Shown: in pieces, positions 45,749-54,387 of the stretch
Position numbering within the stretch: the first letter of the stretch is position 1
How the letters are laid out: every line of letters begins with the position of its first letter
Assembly (NCBI GenBank): GCA_013375455.1
Contig: JABXJT010000014.1
Span: forward strand, 1-64,000
Length of the DNA: 64,000 nucleotides
Direction: 5' to 3'
DNA from: Candidatus Helarchaeota archaeon
GTDB lineage: Archaea > Asgardarchaeota > Lokiarchaeia > Helarchaeales > HEL-GB-A
Notes under the pieces: generated by a model
Told to the model about the DNA's origin: nothing
The model's database searches: none
The model's input: only the letters and a program-made list of their open reading frames with translations
Translations under genes and position numbers: made by a program

Positions 45749-46552
45749 ATGGTTAATTTGAAAGAATACATTAAATCACATCTATTTTATCTTATTGGAA
45801 TTGGGATCATCGCAGCATTATGCGTGGTTGTTCTTATTACAAAACCACATGCTTCAGCACCCGATATCTTAGATCCAACCATTGGTAATTTTTATAATCT
45901 AGTTACTTATGGACTCGGTCTAGACAGCACCGTGCTAATTTTAACTATAGGAGGATTCTTACTCTATCGCTGGATCAAAGGCGGCCGGGGTAATAAATCA
46001 CTTCTCATTTGGGGTCTCGGATTTTTAGTCTATAGCATAACATTTATAGCACACATTTTCAGGGGTTGGGGATTCACTTGGGCAAATGAAAATACTTCGC
46101 CTGAATTCTTCTTCTTATGGCGCTTCGGAATGATCTTATGGGCTGGGGGCAGCTTATACGGGATTCTCCGAATATTAGTAGAGGATAAAAAGAAACAAAT
46201 AATCCCTTCAATAGCAGTGATCGTAATCGGATTTAGCTGGTTTAGCTACGGGTTGTTTATAGTAAGAGATATTGAGTGGATGATGTATGGCTTTCTATTT
46301 GGGATTTGGGTACCCATTTGCTTCTCCATCAGCTATATTTTTCTACTCTACGGACGTAAATCGAACACGACTGGACCAAAGATACTATTTCTTGGCTATC
46401 TAGGCTTAACCATCACTTATATGGCATGGGCTCCTTGGCATTTTGGTGATGTGGTCTATTTCTATTTTTTCTGGTACTTTCTCTTCCTCCTCTCTCTCGT
46501 ACCCATTCTGGTTGGCTTCATCCTACTTGCTAGGGAGTCTGAAGAAAAGTAA
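45749..46552 (+). CDS. Multi-pass membrane protein of unknown function
   Basis: The 267-residue protein has about seven to eight membrane helices (LIGIGIIAALCVVVLI, LLIWGLGFLVYSITFIAHIF, YFYFFWYFLFLLSLVPILVG) and no catalytic signature. It starts 15 bases after the longin/DENN-like gene and probably shares its message. The hydrophobic pattern is not specific; it could be a sensor or transporter component. Confidence 0.6.
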   Translation: MVNLKEYIKSHLFYLIGIGIIAALCVVVLITKPHASAPDILDPTIGNFYNLVTYGLGLDSTVLILTIGGFLLYRWIKGGRGNKSLLIWGLGFLVYSITFIAHIFRGWGFTWANENTSPEFFFLWRFGMILWAGGSLYGILRILVEDKKKQIIPSIAVIVIGFSWFSYGLFIVRDIEWMMYGFLFGIWVPICFSISYIFLLYGRKSNTTGPKILFLGYLGLTITYMAWAPWHFGDVVYFYFFWYFLFLLSLVPILVGFILLARESEEK

Positions 46553-46700
46553 TTTGTCGAAAACCTCATCAATTGCTCTATAAAACTTCGAAAATTCAAA
46601 GATCTAGTGAGGAATACTAATGTAAAACATATTTATAATATGAAAACCACAGTTGGTATTAATTGTGGAAAAAATCATTGCTTAGGAGATTGATGAATCC

Positions 46701-47180
46701 ATGTCAGGAAAAGAGCCAGAAATGCCCAAATCGCATCTAATACATGTGTCAAGTGCAATTATAATGGTATCACTATTGATCATAGATTCACTTCTTAACA
46801 TTACCACGTGGATTTTGGAGTTCATCCCTTGGTATATTAACTTAGCTTTATGTGTATTTTTCCTAGTTTTTGCAATGCTTTTCATACTGAGATCCCATAA
46901 AGCGCTGTTTGGTGGCTATTTCAAATCAGTAAGTGAGCCCTCTACTCTAATAACCGATGGGATCTTCGCACAAGTCCGCCACCCCATGTACGTGGGGATC
47001 ATTTTAATCCACCTCTCCTTCGTCCTTCTGGTAGGCTCCCTCATTGGATTCGGGGTGTGGATTGCCATCATCATACTCTATAATTGGCTGGCGAATTATG
47101 AAGAAGACTATCTCGACGAGCTGTATGGCGAACAATACCAGGACTACAAAAAGCATGCCCGGAAATGGTTGCCAGGATAA
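46701..47180 (+). CDS. Short ICMT-like methyltransferase
   Basis: The 159-residue membrane protein carries the ICMT end: TDGIFAQVRHPMYVGIILIH, with RHPMYVG, and a late EEDYLDELYGEQYQDYKKHA helix. Three to four membrane segments are visible. The match to isoprenylcysteine and phospholipid methyltransferases is good, and the size is typical of the compact bacterial and archaeal form. Its substrate is unknown. Confidence 0.8.
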   Translation: MSGKEPEMPKSHLIHVSSAIIMVSLLIIDSLLNITTWILEFIPWYINLALCVFFLVFAMLFILRSHKALFGGYFKSVSEPSTLITDGIFAQVRHPMYVGIILIHLSFVLLVGSLIGFGVWIAIIILYNWLANYEEDYLDELYGEQYQDYKKHARKWLPG

Positions 47181-47313
47181 AACTTCAATTTAATTTTTTT
47201 AAATGGATTAAAACTTTTTCCTGTAATAATTTTGTGGTAGCAAAGCCATTTTTATAGAATTAAGATGAGATTATCGTAAGTTATTAATTAGATAATTGTA
47301 CGGGGTAGGAATC

Positions 47314-49998
47314 ATGAATAAACGTTTGCTCGTAAAGCTTGGTGCAACTTGTGTAGGCATGATGATGCTCATTTTTCTTTTAATCACACCAATTGGAATT
47401 TTACCAGGACTTGGACGAATTTTATCCCCTATAGGTGGCGTCTGGAATGGGCCGAATCAGGCCGAATATCCAGAGATGCAAACAATAAGTGGGACGGGTT
47501 ATAGCGGGAAGGTGTACAGAGATGAGCTGGGAATCCCGCACATTTTCGCCCCGAATTATAAGGATTGGGCGTTTATAATGGGGTATCTTCAAGCGAGGGA
47601 TCGGATGTTTGCAATGGACATACAGAGGCGCGCAATTGAAGGTCGCGTGGCAGAGGTAATGGGGCCAGGTGATTACCTAGAGATGGATAAGTTCTATAGA
47701 TTAATGGGATTCTCACGCAGTGCGGAAGAATTATGGAATAAAATGGTTGAAGATGCGCCCTCAGACCCTGAAATACGAATGGCAATAGAAGGATTGCAAG
47801 CATATTGTGCAGGCATAAATAAATACATTGATGAGAGCATGCCAAATGATCTCCCATTCGAATACATATTGTTGGGCATGCAACCAGAATATTGGACGGT
47901 ATTGGATGTATTAACTTTCGTGAAATTCGAATCGTTTTCGCTAGGTTTCACTGAATTTGATATTGAAATGACTCTACTAAGAGATACAATGGGGGATGCA
48001 GTAGTTCGCGAATTGGTTCCATATGAACCCTTCCCCTTTGAAAAAATGGTAGTTCCAAATTTCGTCGATAATACCTCAGGTGGCTCTCCTAAAATGAAGG
48101 GGCCTGAAATGATAACAAGTGGGGGATTTGGCCAGAGTAGCCTATCAAATATCCCAGAATTGCGCGATGGCTTAGCAGGTATTGCCAATTTATTTCAGAA
48201 GTTTGATGTCTTTGGTTTGAAGGACCAGTTATTCCAAGCCTGCTCTAATAATTGGGTAATAAATGGGAGCCTGTCATACTCTGGGAAGCCCATATTATGT
48301 AACGACCCACATCTCCAGTTATTATTGCCGGCGGTCTTGTGGGAATTTCATTACGTGAATACATCAGTTGGCTCGGATGATGCCCTTTATGGAGTTTCTT
48401 TCCCAGGTACTCTTGGCACGATAATGGGCCATACCGCTTACGCAGCGTGGGGGATGACCAATGCATTTTGCGATCAAGGGGACTATTATTTTGAAAAATT
48501 ATCTCCCGATGGCACGAAATATTATTTCAATAATACAGAACGCCCAATTGAAACCGTTACAGAGGTGATAAAAGTGAAAGGTCAACCGGATTATCACTAC
48601 ACTATCAAGCTCACGCGGCATAATTGGACTGCACAAGATGACTTCCAGTGCCCGTTAATTAATTCAACAGAATTCGGATATCCTGGAAACATAAATCTTT
48701 CAGTGAAATGGGCTGGATATGCCCCAGACTACGGGGTAATTAAGGGGTTTGCCAGGTTAAGTCAAGTAAAGAACATATCTGATTTTCTCGAAGCAATGGA
48801 AGTTTACACTGACCCCGGAATCAATTACGTGTTCGCTGACGTCTATGGAAACATCGCGATCTATCCAAAGGGGAAATATCCCGTGAGGAATGTAACGGGA
48901 ATTGTCAAGGAAGGTAGATATATCTTGAATGGGAGCAATGGGGAGGACGAATGGACGGGCTACATTCCGTTTGATTGGATACCCCATAAGATAAATCCAC
49001 CAAATCAGATGTATTTAGCGTCTGCAAATCAACGAACAGTAAATACAACGGAATATACGAGATATTATACATCATACATCTTTGCCAGTTCTTACCGAAG
49101 CAGGCGAATCAATCAGATATTAGAAAATGAATCGTATTATCATAATACATTTGGCACGAATATTACAATAGAAAGGATGAAACAAATTCAAACGGATTAT
49201 TACGATATCGCGGCGGAAATCTTTGTTCCCCTTCTACTTGAAGCCTTTAATAACACCCATCCTGCTGGTGTTCCTGCTTCGGGTGAAACTGAATTATTAA
49301 ACAAGTCAGTTGAAGCCCTGAAAACTTGGAATGCAAGCAATGCCCGGTGGATAATGGATAAGGATCTCATCGCTCCAACCATTTTCGATACCTGGTTCGA
49401 TAAGTACAAAAACTTCACCTTTACTGATGAATTTGAGGATGCAAATCTCACCCTCGGAGGACGGTTATATTATCAATTAACTGATTTCCTTGAAAATATC
49501 ACGCGATACAATCAAAGTTCCAGATGGTTTGACAACGTTTCCACCACAGGAATTACTGAAAATGCTTCAAACATCATGCTTTTAGCATTAAATGAAACCA
49601 TTCGAGTATTAAGTCAGAATTATACAGATATCGCTGATTGGATTTGGGGCAATTTCCACGTCATGGATATCCGCTATCTAGAAGGTCTTTTACCCGCCTT
49701 CAATTACCCTCAATATCCGTGTTCAGGCAGTTCAAGAACGATTAACGTGGCAGGGGGGCGTCAGGTCCATGGAGGACCAGTCCTTCGGATGATCGTGGAT
49801 TTGGAAAAGTTATCGACCCAGAATCTTTACAGCGGATATGCGACCATTCCGGGTGGCCAATCCGGGAATCCATTGAGCTCTCACTATGATGATAACTATC
49901 AATACTGGAAGAATAATGAATACCATCAAATTCTATTCCCTCGAAACATTAGCGCATATCCGGTAAATGAAATATATTCAACCGTGATTTTCAACTAG
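47314..49998 (+). CDS. Penicillin-acylase-type (Ntn hydrolase) protein
   Basis: ATG 47314 gives 894 residues with a signal anchor (MMMLIFLLITPIGILPG). The family features are HIFAPNYKDWAFIMGYLQAR and RDRMFAMDIQRRAIEGRVAE in the alpha part, and the self-processing site before Ser311 in QACSNNWVING, where Ser311 becomes the N-terminal nucleophile of the beta chain (Gly is more usual just before it; here it is Cys). KPILCNDPHLQLLLPAVLW and TIMGHTAYAAWGMTNAFCD follow. Relatives cut amide-linked acyl groups, for example acyl-homoserine lactones or antibiotics. The protein lies outside the membrane. The small gene downstream starts 13 bases after its stop. Confidence 0.88.
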   Translation: MNKRLLVKLGATCVGMMMLIFLLITPIGILPGLGRILSPIGGVWNGPNQAEYPEMQTISGTGYSGKVYRDELGIPHIFAPNYKDWAFIMGYLQARDRMFAMDIQRRAIEGRVAEVMGPGDYLEMDKFYRLMGFSRSAEELWNKMVEDAPSDPEIRMAIEGLQAYCAGINKYIDESMPNDLPFEYILLGMQPEYWTVLDVLTFVKFESFSLGFTEFDIEMTLLRDTMGDAVVRELVPYEPFPFEKMVVPNFVDNTSGGSPKMKGPEMITSGGFGQSSLSNIPELRDGLAGIANLFQKFDVFGLKDQLFQACSNNWVINGSLSYSGKPILCNDPHLQLLLPAVLWEFHYVNTSVGSDDALYGVSFPGTLGTIMGHTAYAAWGMTNAFCDQGDYYFEKLSPDGTKYYFNNTERPIETVTEVIKVKGQPDYHYTIKLTRHNWTAQDDFQCPLINSTEFGYPGNINLSVKWAGYAPDYGVIKGFARLSQVKNISDFLEAMEVYTDPGINYVFADVYGNIAIYPKGKYPVRNVTGIVKEGRYILNGSNGEDEWTGYIPFDWIPHKINPPNQMYLASANQRTVNTTEYTRYYTSYIFASSYRSRRINQILENESYYHNTFGTNITIERMKQIQTDYYDIAAEIFVPLLLEAFNNTHPAGVPASGETELLNKSVEALKTWNASNARWIMDKDLIAPTIFDTWFDKYKNFTFTDEFEDANLTLGGRLYYQLTDFLENITRYNQSSRWFDNVSTTGITENASNIMLLALNETIRVLSQNYTDIADWIWGNFHVMDIRYLEGLLPAFNYPQYPCSGSSRTINVAGGRQVHGGPVLRMIVDLEKLSTQNLYSGYATIPGGQSGNPLSSHYDDNYQYWKNNEYHQILFPRNISAYPVNEIYSTVIFN

Positions 49999-50011
49999 TG
50001 GAGGTATGAAA

Positions 50012-50428
50012 ATGAGTAAATTTCCTGCCATAAAAAACTTTTTTTATTCTGAAAGATGGGTCGTTGGATTAATCGCTGCATTGGGGCTTGCCTTTTTATT
50101 AGAACTAACAGGCGTGTATTTACTAATGCTATTAGCTGGTGGTATTGCGGGATTCTTCGTGAAGAAGGGCTGGCTTAGTTTTATCATCGGATTCGTAGGC
50201 GTGGCTCTAGCTTGGGGAATCTATTTCATCTACTTTGCTTTCCTCGGCCCACTCGGCGAGTTCTTTCAATTAATTGGGTCAATAATTGGCATATCAGGCG
50301 CCATATTAATGATAATTTCCCTTATAATGGGGGGATTAATGGGTGGCATCGGTGCATTAGTCGGAGCTTATTCGACCCAACTGATATTGGGCGAAAAATA
50401 CATTAAAAAGTCACAAAAGAACAAGTAA
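50012..50428 (+). CDS. Small multi-pass membrane protein
   Basis: ATG 50012 is chosen because GGAGGT at 50000-50005 is six bases upstream, whereas ATG 50006 touches it. The 138-residue protein has four glycine-rich membrane helices (WVVGLIAALGLAFLLELTGV, LMIISLIMGGLMGGIGALVG). It follows the acylase gene on the same message and could assist it, or be unrelated. No family is recognised. Confidence 0.6.
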   Translation: MSKFPAIKNFFYSERWVVGLIAALGLAFLLELTGVYLLMLLAGGIAGFFVKKGWLSFIIGFVGVALAWGIYFIYFAFLGPLGEFFQLIGSIIGISGAILMIISLIMGGLMGGIGALVGAYSTQLILGEKYIKKSQKNK

Positions 50429-50433
50429 ATTCC

Positions 50434-51573
50434 TCAGCGCTTCTTAGAATCCTTCACGTATTTGAGGACATTGAGAAGTATTTGGTTAGATTCAGCATAT
50501 TTCTCCAATTTGAACATTCCTGTAAAATTCCAAAAGACAAAATGCCTACAACCCGCGCGATAGTAGTCTTCCAATGCCTTGATTACATCCTCTTCAGTAC
50601 CGTGTAAATAAAATTTTTCAATGACCTTTAACGGAATGTTATTCATTGCCTCAATCGTTTCTTCACGCTTTAATTTAATTGGAATGTAATCCGTTAGAGG
50701 ATTAACGTGTTCTTTTTCTAAAATTTCACACAAGGGGTGTTCGCACCCTTCCTCGGTAAAAAGTGAATCGAATGCAGTAAGTACCCAAGCCTTGCCTAAT
50801 GGAGTCGTCATGATATCGTGGCTTACATTATGATCATTCGATAAGACTGCATAAAAATAAATGGCAGGTGTTATTCGCGCTGGATCTCGTCCGTGTTTTT
50901 TCGCACTTTCCTTTATTATTTTTAATTTTTCCTTGTAGTCAGGTAATGGTAAACTAATAGGGAGCCACCCATCCGCCAATTCACCCGTTAAATTGAGCAT
51001 GCGGGGTCCATGCGCACCTAACCATATCGGTGGGGTCTTTCCCTTGATGTACGGTTCAATACCTAGAATCGCATCTTTCAATTTCCAAAATTTCCCGTCA
51101 TAATCAATTTTTTGATAGGGGTTCTCGAGAAATAATTTAATTATTCGTAGATTCTCCTCTAATCTTGAGACAGGTTTATCGTAACTGAGCCCATACGGGA
51201 TAATATTTTCTGCTTCACCAGCTCCCATTCCAAAGATGACCCGTCCCTTAGAAATATGGTCGAGCGTAAGCATTGATTGAGCCACTAGAACGGGATGACG
51301 GCGAATCGTTTCGGTGACAGCAATCCCCATTTGAATATGCTCTGTCACGGCTGCATGAGCCGCGATGAGTGAAAAAGTTTCAAGATAGGTGTGAGGAGTG
51401 GGTTGAAAATTAGCTAAAGGTATTAAATCAGGGGTCCAAATGGCATCTGGTATCCATCCCATGAAATGGTCCACGTACCACATTGAGTCATATTGAAGCT
51501 CATCAAGTTTTTTCGCTATCTTTATGCTTTTATCTGCTGGTGGAACAATTTGGGCCGGCACCCCAATCTTCAT
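50434..51573 (-). CDS. LLM-class F420-dependent oxidoreductase
   Basis: The start is taken at MKIGVPAQIVPPADKSIK (51573), giving 379 residues; the open frame runs further back but there it overlaps the divergent thiolase gene. The luciferase-like barrel shows YDSMWYVDHFMGW, QMGIAVTETIRRHPVLVAQS, ISKGRVIFGMGAGEAENI and LEENLRIIKLFLENP. F420-binding members are typical of archaea; partners include glucose-6-phosphate and hydride transfer to many small molecules. A paralogue lies at 62.6 kb. Substrate not assigned. Confidence 0.9.
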   Translation of the reverse strand: MKIGVPAQIVPPADKSIKIAKKLDELQYDSMWYVDHFMGWIPDAIWTPDLIPLANFQPTPHTYLETFSLIAAHAAVTEHIQMGIAVTETIRRHPVLVAQSMLTLDHISKGRVIFGMGAGEAENIIPYGLSYDKPVSRLEENLRIIKLFLENPYQKIDYDGKFWKLKDAILGIEPYIKGKTPPIWLGAHGPRMLNLTGELADGWLPISLPLPDYKEKLKIIKESAKKHGRDPARITPAIYFYAVLSNDHNVSHDIMTTPLGKAWVLTAFDSLFTEEGCEHPLCEILEKEHVNPLTDYIPIKLKREETIEAMNNIPLKVIEKFYLHGTEEDVIKALEDYYRAGCRHFVFWNFTGMFKLEKYAESNQILLNVLKYVKDSKKR

Positions 51574-51705
51574 ATCTGAAACATCCAATTTGACCACAAT
51601 TCCAAGATTGATTTTGTAAATCGTTCTATAAGTTACAATTTTTAATAACTTTTTTAAATCGTAAGTAAAATAATCACAATCAATTGATATGAGGAATGTG
51701 AAAAG
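51574..51705. promoter_or_regulatory. Divergent control region between the F420-type oxidoreductase and thiolase genes
   Basis: The 132-base AT-rich gap must hold promoters in both directions. GAGGAATGTGAAAAG precedes the thiolase ATG and is its ribosome site. TATA-like stretches are present, but none stands out. Shared control of the two genes is possible. Confidence 0.4.
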
Positions 51706-53004
51706 ATGCCTGAATTGAAGGAAGCTGTGGTCGTTGATGCCATCCGGACTCCTATGGGGCGTTCTGGGTGGAAGGCAGCCACGAAAAAAGGACAATTTTA
51801 TTATACCACAGGCCATGAATTGTGTTCTCAAACACTTTCAACATTGGTCGAGCGCGTTCAAAAAAAGGCTCCAGATTTTGAGCCGAAAATGATTGAAGAT
51901 GTGTGTTGGTCAGTTTCAGCCCAATTCGGGGAACAGGGTGGGAATTTAGGCCGGATAGCTGTCATTGTAGCAGGTTTACCAGATGAAATCGCTGGATGGA
52001 CGGTAGATCGGTATTGCAACGCGGGGCTTCAGGCTATAAATTCGCAAGCAATGGCAATTATGACAGGTTGCGGTGATATTATGGTTGCTGGCGGGCAAGA
52101 ATTCATGTCAAAATATCCTCTCGGGTCCTCCATTTTGGCAATCCATGGAGATCCAAAAGTTCGCCGAAAAACCGTATTCCACAAAACGTTTATAAAGCGC
52201 ACCGTTACTATGGGCATGGCTGCTGAGTCGATTGCAGAGAAATGGCAGCTTGCGCGGGAAGATCTGGACGATTTTGGAGCTTGGTCACATCGCAAGGCTG
52301 TTAAAGCAATGCGCGATGAAGAATGGTATAAAAAGCGGATTTGCCCAATTGAAGTGTTTGATTATGATCCTGCGACGGACAAACCGCTACGAGATGAAAA
52401 CGGTAAAAAAAAGAAAAAATTGCTTACGAAGGATGAAACCCCTCGGGCAGTTTATCTCGATGACCCCGAGAAGGCGATGACAAAAATAAGAAGCTTGAAA
52501 CCCCGATTTAAAAAGGATGGTGTGGTGACAGCGGGCAACTCCTCCGCAATTTCAGATGGGGCTTCGGCAGTCATGTTAATGTCACGAGAAAAAGCAGAAA
52601 AATTAGGTCTCAAACCTATGGCAGTGATCAGAACTATGGGCGTTGCTGGTTCCGATCCAGTATTGATGCTCGAAGGACCCATTCCCGCACAAGAAAAAGC
52701 CTTAGCTCGCGCTGGCATGGGAATGGAAGAGATGGAACTCATTGAACCGAATGAGGCATTCGCTAGTCCTGTTTTAGCATTCGCGAAGCACTTTGAATAT
52801 GATTTCTTAGACCCACGCGTGAATCCTACTGGCGGTGGCATTAGTCTTGGGCATCCCATAGGCAATTCTGGGTGCTGTTATTTCGTGGAGCTAATTTGGG
52901 GGCTAATTCATCAAAACAAGCGCTGGGGCATTGAGACGCTCTGTGGCGGAGGTGGCGTCGGCATCGCAACTATTGTAGAGAATGAAAAGAAATTCAAGCC
53001 CTAA
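51706..53004 (+). CDS. Thiolase (acetyl-CoA acyltransferase, FadA-like)
   Basis: The 432-residue protein starts VVVDAIRTPMGRSGWKAA and has the acyl-enzyme cysteine C104 in DRYCNAGLQAI (usually CxSGxxA), the histidine of NPTGGGISLGHPIGNSG and a second cysteine in ETLCGGGGVGIA, all in the right order. Length is normal. It should cleave 3-ketoacyl-CoA to acyl-CoA and acetyl-CoA or run the reverse condensation. An SCP2-like gene follows at 53095, and a DUF35 partner is absent, unlike HMG-CoA synthase-type archaeal thiolases, favouring the beta-oxidation direction. Confidence 0.93.
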   Translation: MPELKEAVVVDAIRTPMGRSGWKAATKKGQFYYTTGHELCSQTLSTLVERVQKKAPDFEPKMIEDVCWSVSAQFGEQGGNLGRIAVIVAGLPDEIAGWTVDRYCNAGLQAINSQAMAIMTGCGDIMVAGGQEFMSKYPLGSSILAIHGDPKVRRKTVFHKTFIKRTVTMGMAAESIAEKWQLAREDLDDFGAWSHRKAVKAMRDEEWYKKRICPIEVFDYDPATDKPLRDENGKKKKKLLTKDETPRAVYLDDPEKAMTKIRSLKPRFKKDGVVTAGNSSAISDGASAVMLMSREKAEKLGLKPMAVIRTMGVAGSDPVLMLEGPIPAQEKALARAGMGMEEMELIEPNEAFASPVLAFAKHFEYDFLDPRVNPTGGGISLGHPIGNSGCCYFVELIWGLIHQNKRWGIETLCGGGGVGIATIVENEKKFKP

Positions 53005-53094
53005 TTCCTTTCTTTTTTTATGTAAAAATGGTTGGTTATCTCCGTAACTTATAAACTAAAGATAGATAATATAATAAAAAAGGATGATCGTGAA

Positions 53095-53415
53095 ATGGGG
53101 GCAATTGATAAAATAAGGAAAAAGCTTGAATCGAAAGAAATCGAAGCTAATGATTTGCTTCTTTTCCTCGCAGCTCTCGAAGAGATGGCTAGAACTAACG
53201 AAGATCTTCAGGATGAACTAGAAGATGCCGAAGATAGGGTGATTGTTCAATTCATCGTCCATGGTGTTTTCCAAGCATATATTGAAGTTAAAGGTGGAAA
53301 ACTTTCAGTAAAGGAGGGGATTAAGGATGGCGTTAATAGAATTGTTGAATTAACCGAAGAAGAATTTAAGGATGCCCTTACCAATAAAACTAATTTCGCT
53401 TCTTTAATTTTTTAG
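53095..53415 (+). CDS. SCP2-like (sterol carrier) domain protein
   Basis: ATG 53095 follows AAAGGATGA; an upstream frame to 53032 adds 21 unlikely residues. The 106-residue protein has a helical start (AIDKIRKKLESKEIEAND) and then an SCP2-like sheet: VIVQFIVHGVFQAYIEVKGG, KEGIKDGVNRIVEL, EEEFKDALTNKTNFASLIF. SCP2 domains bind acyl chains and acyl-CoA in a hydrophobic tunnel. The last strand of the usual domain (GKIKIEG) is missing, so the fold may be shortened. Its place next to a thiolase recalls eukaryotic SCP-x, where both are fused. Confidence 0.5.
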   Translation: MGAIDKIRKKLESKEIEANDLLLFLAALEEMARTNEDLQDELEDAEDRVIVQFIVHGVFQAYIEVKGGKLSVKEGIKDGVNRIVELTEEEFKDALTNKTNFASLIF

Positions 53416-53803
53416 GGCAAGAGAAATGAAAATTAATGGCAAAGTAACAAATAAAAATAAAAAAAGATAGAACTTAGGTATATCAACGACTATTTATGTA
53501 AAAATAAGATTGAAAGAAAGTTTATAGAATTACGGTTATACCCAGCTATTTATAGAAAAAAAAGAGGAAACGTAGCGAAATTGAATCCGTGGGGATTCGC
53601 CCCAATGAATCAAGAAATTGAAAAGGGTAGCGTATAATCTAAGTTCGCAACAATCAATGACCTGTGAGGATATAATCAATCAACAATAAAACAACCCATC
53701 ACCAGATTCGAGCATTAAGCTCGCAATCCAAAGGGGTGGGGTGATCCGCGTCTATCAATTCCAGGATTTACGGTTTATTCTTCGCCATGTTCCTTTGTAG
53801 AGA
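53416..53803. other. Intergenic region with two hairpins, possible small RNA
   Basis: The stretch has no ORF. TGGGGATTCGCCCCA (53590-53604) is a perfect 5-bp hairpin, and GATTCGAGC/GCTCGCAATC (53705-53728) is a 9-bp stem with one bulged base around ATTAA. GGGGTGGGGTGATCCGCG follows. GAAATTGAA occurs twice (53578 and 53614 areas). No C/D or H/ACA box set could be fixed. A small RNA or a two-sided terminator are both possible. Confidence 0.3.
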
Positions 53804-54262
53804 CTAGTGAAGTAATTCAGTTTTCCAATTGTTGGATTGCAAAATCTTATCAACATTAGCTTTCTGCGCTTCTAGCTCTGCAATTTTCTCAGCTATTTCA
53901 TCTTGTTTTCTTTGAGCGATGTATTCGACCGCGTGTCCTCGAAGATAGACTGGTCCTAGCGGTTGTAAAAAAGCGTAGCGACTCAATTCAGAGCGTAAAT
54001 CTGCAATTGTTAAGATTAATTCTAAAATCGTTACTTCTCTTCCTTCAACAGAAACTATTGTATTGACATTAGTTTTACTAATCTTGACCTTTAAATCTCT
54101 TATTTTTAATACTAGATCATTAATTTCCTCGGAGATCTTGTCAAAATCGACTTCAACTTCTTTGCTCTCTAAGATATTAAATGTTCTTTCTCGCAATCTA
54201 TATAATCGGGCAAGTTTACTTCGTAAGATTTTCAATTCTTGTAATGCTGCACCTATTAACAT
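53804..54262 (-). CDS. DIP1984-like helical protein
   Basis: The 152-residue protein is mostly helical. LQELKILRSKLARLYRLRER near the start, KISKTNVNTIV in the middle and the C-terminal KILQSNNWKTEL follow the pattern of the DIP1984 family, whose members are small cytoplasmic proteins of unknown function (LR..L, NRTN, IQ..NW.T.L). There are no catalytic residues. It is a single gene, convergent with the SCP2-like gene across the hairpin region. Confidence 0.62.
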   Translation of the reverse strand: MLIGAALQELKILRSKLARLYRLRERTFNILESKEVEVDFDKISEEINDLVLKIRDLKVKISKTNVNTIVSVEGREVTILELILTIADLRSELSRYAFLQPLGPVYLRGHAVEYIAQRKQDEIAEKIAELEAQKANVDKILQSNNWKTELLH

Positions 54263-54387
54263 TGGGTGGGTTTAAGTCATGGCTATATATAAACTTTATT
54301 TTTCAAAATTTTATAAGAATCGATCATACACTGGAAAATCTACAGAAACCTAATCTAGAACCACAAGGAACTGAAGAACGGTATTGA

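Noticed and set aside
51574..51831. 86-residue N-terminal extension of the F420-type oxidoreductase
   Set aside because: It runs across the divergent thiolase start and does not match the family; the start at 51573 fits the normal N-terminus.
53560..53640. CRISPR-like GAAATTGAA segments
   Set aside because: There are only two short copies with no regular spacers or repeats.
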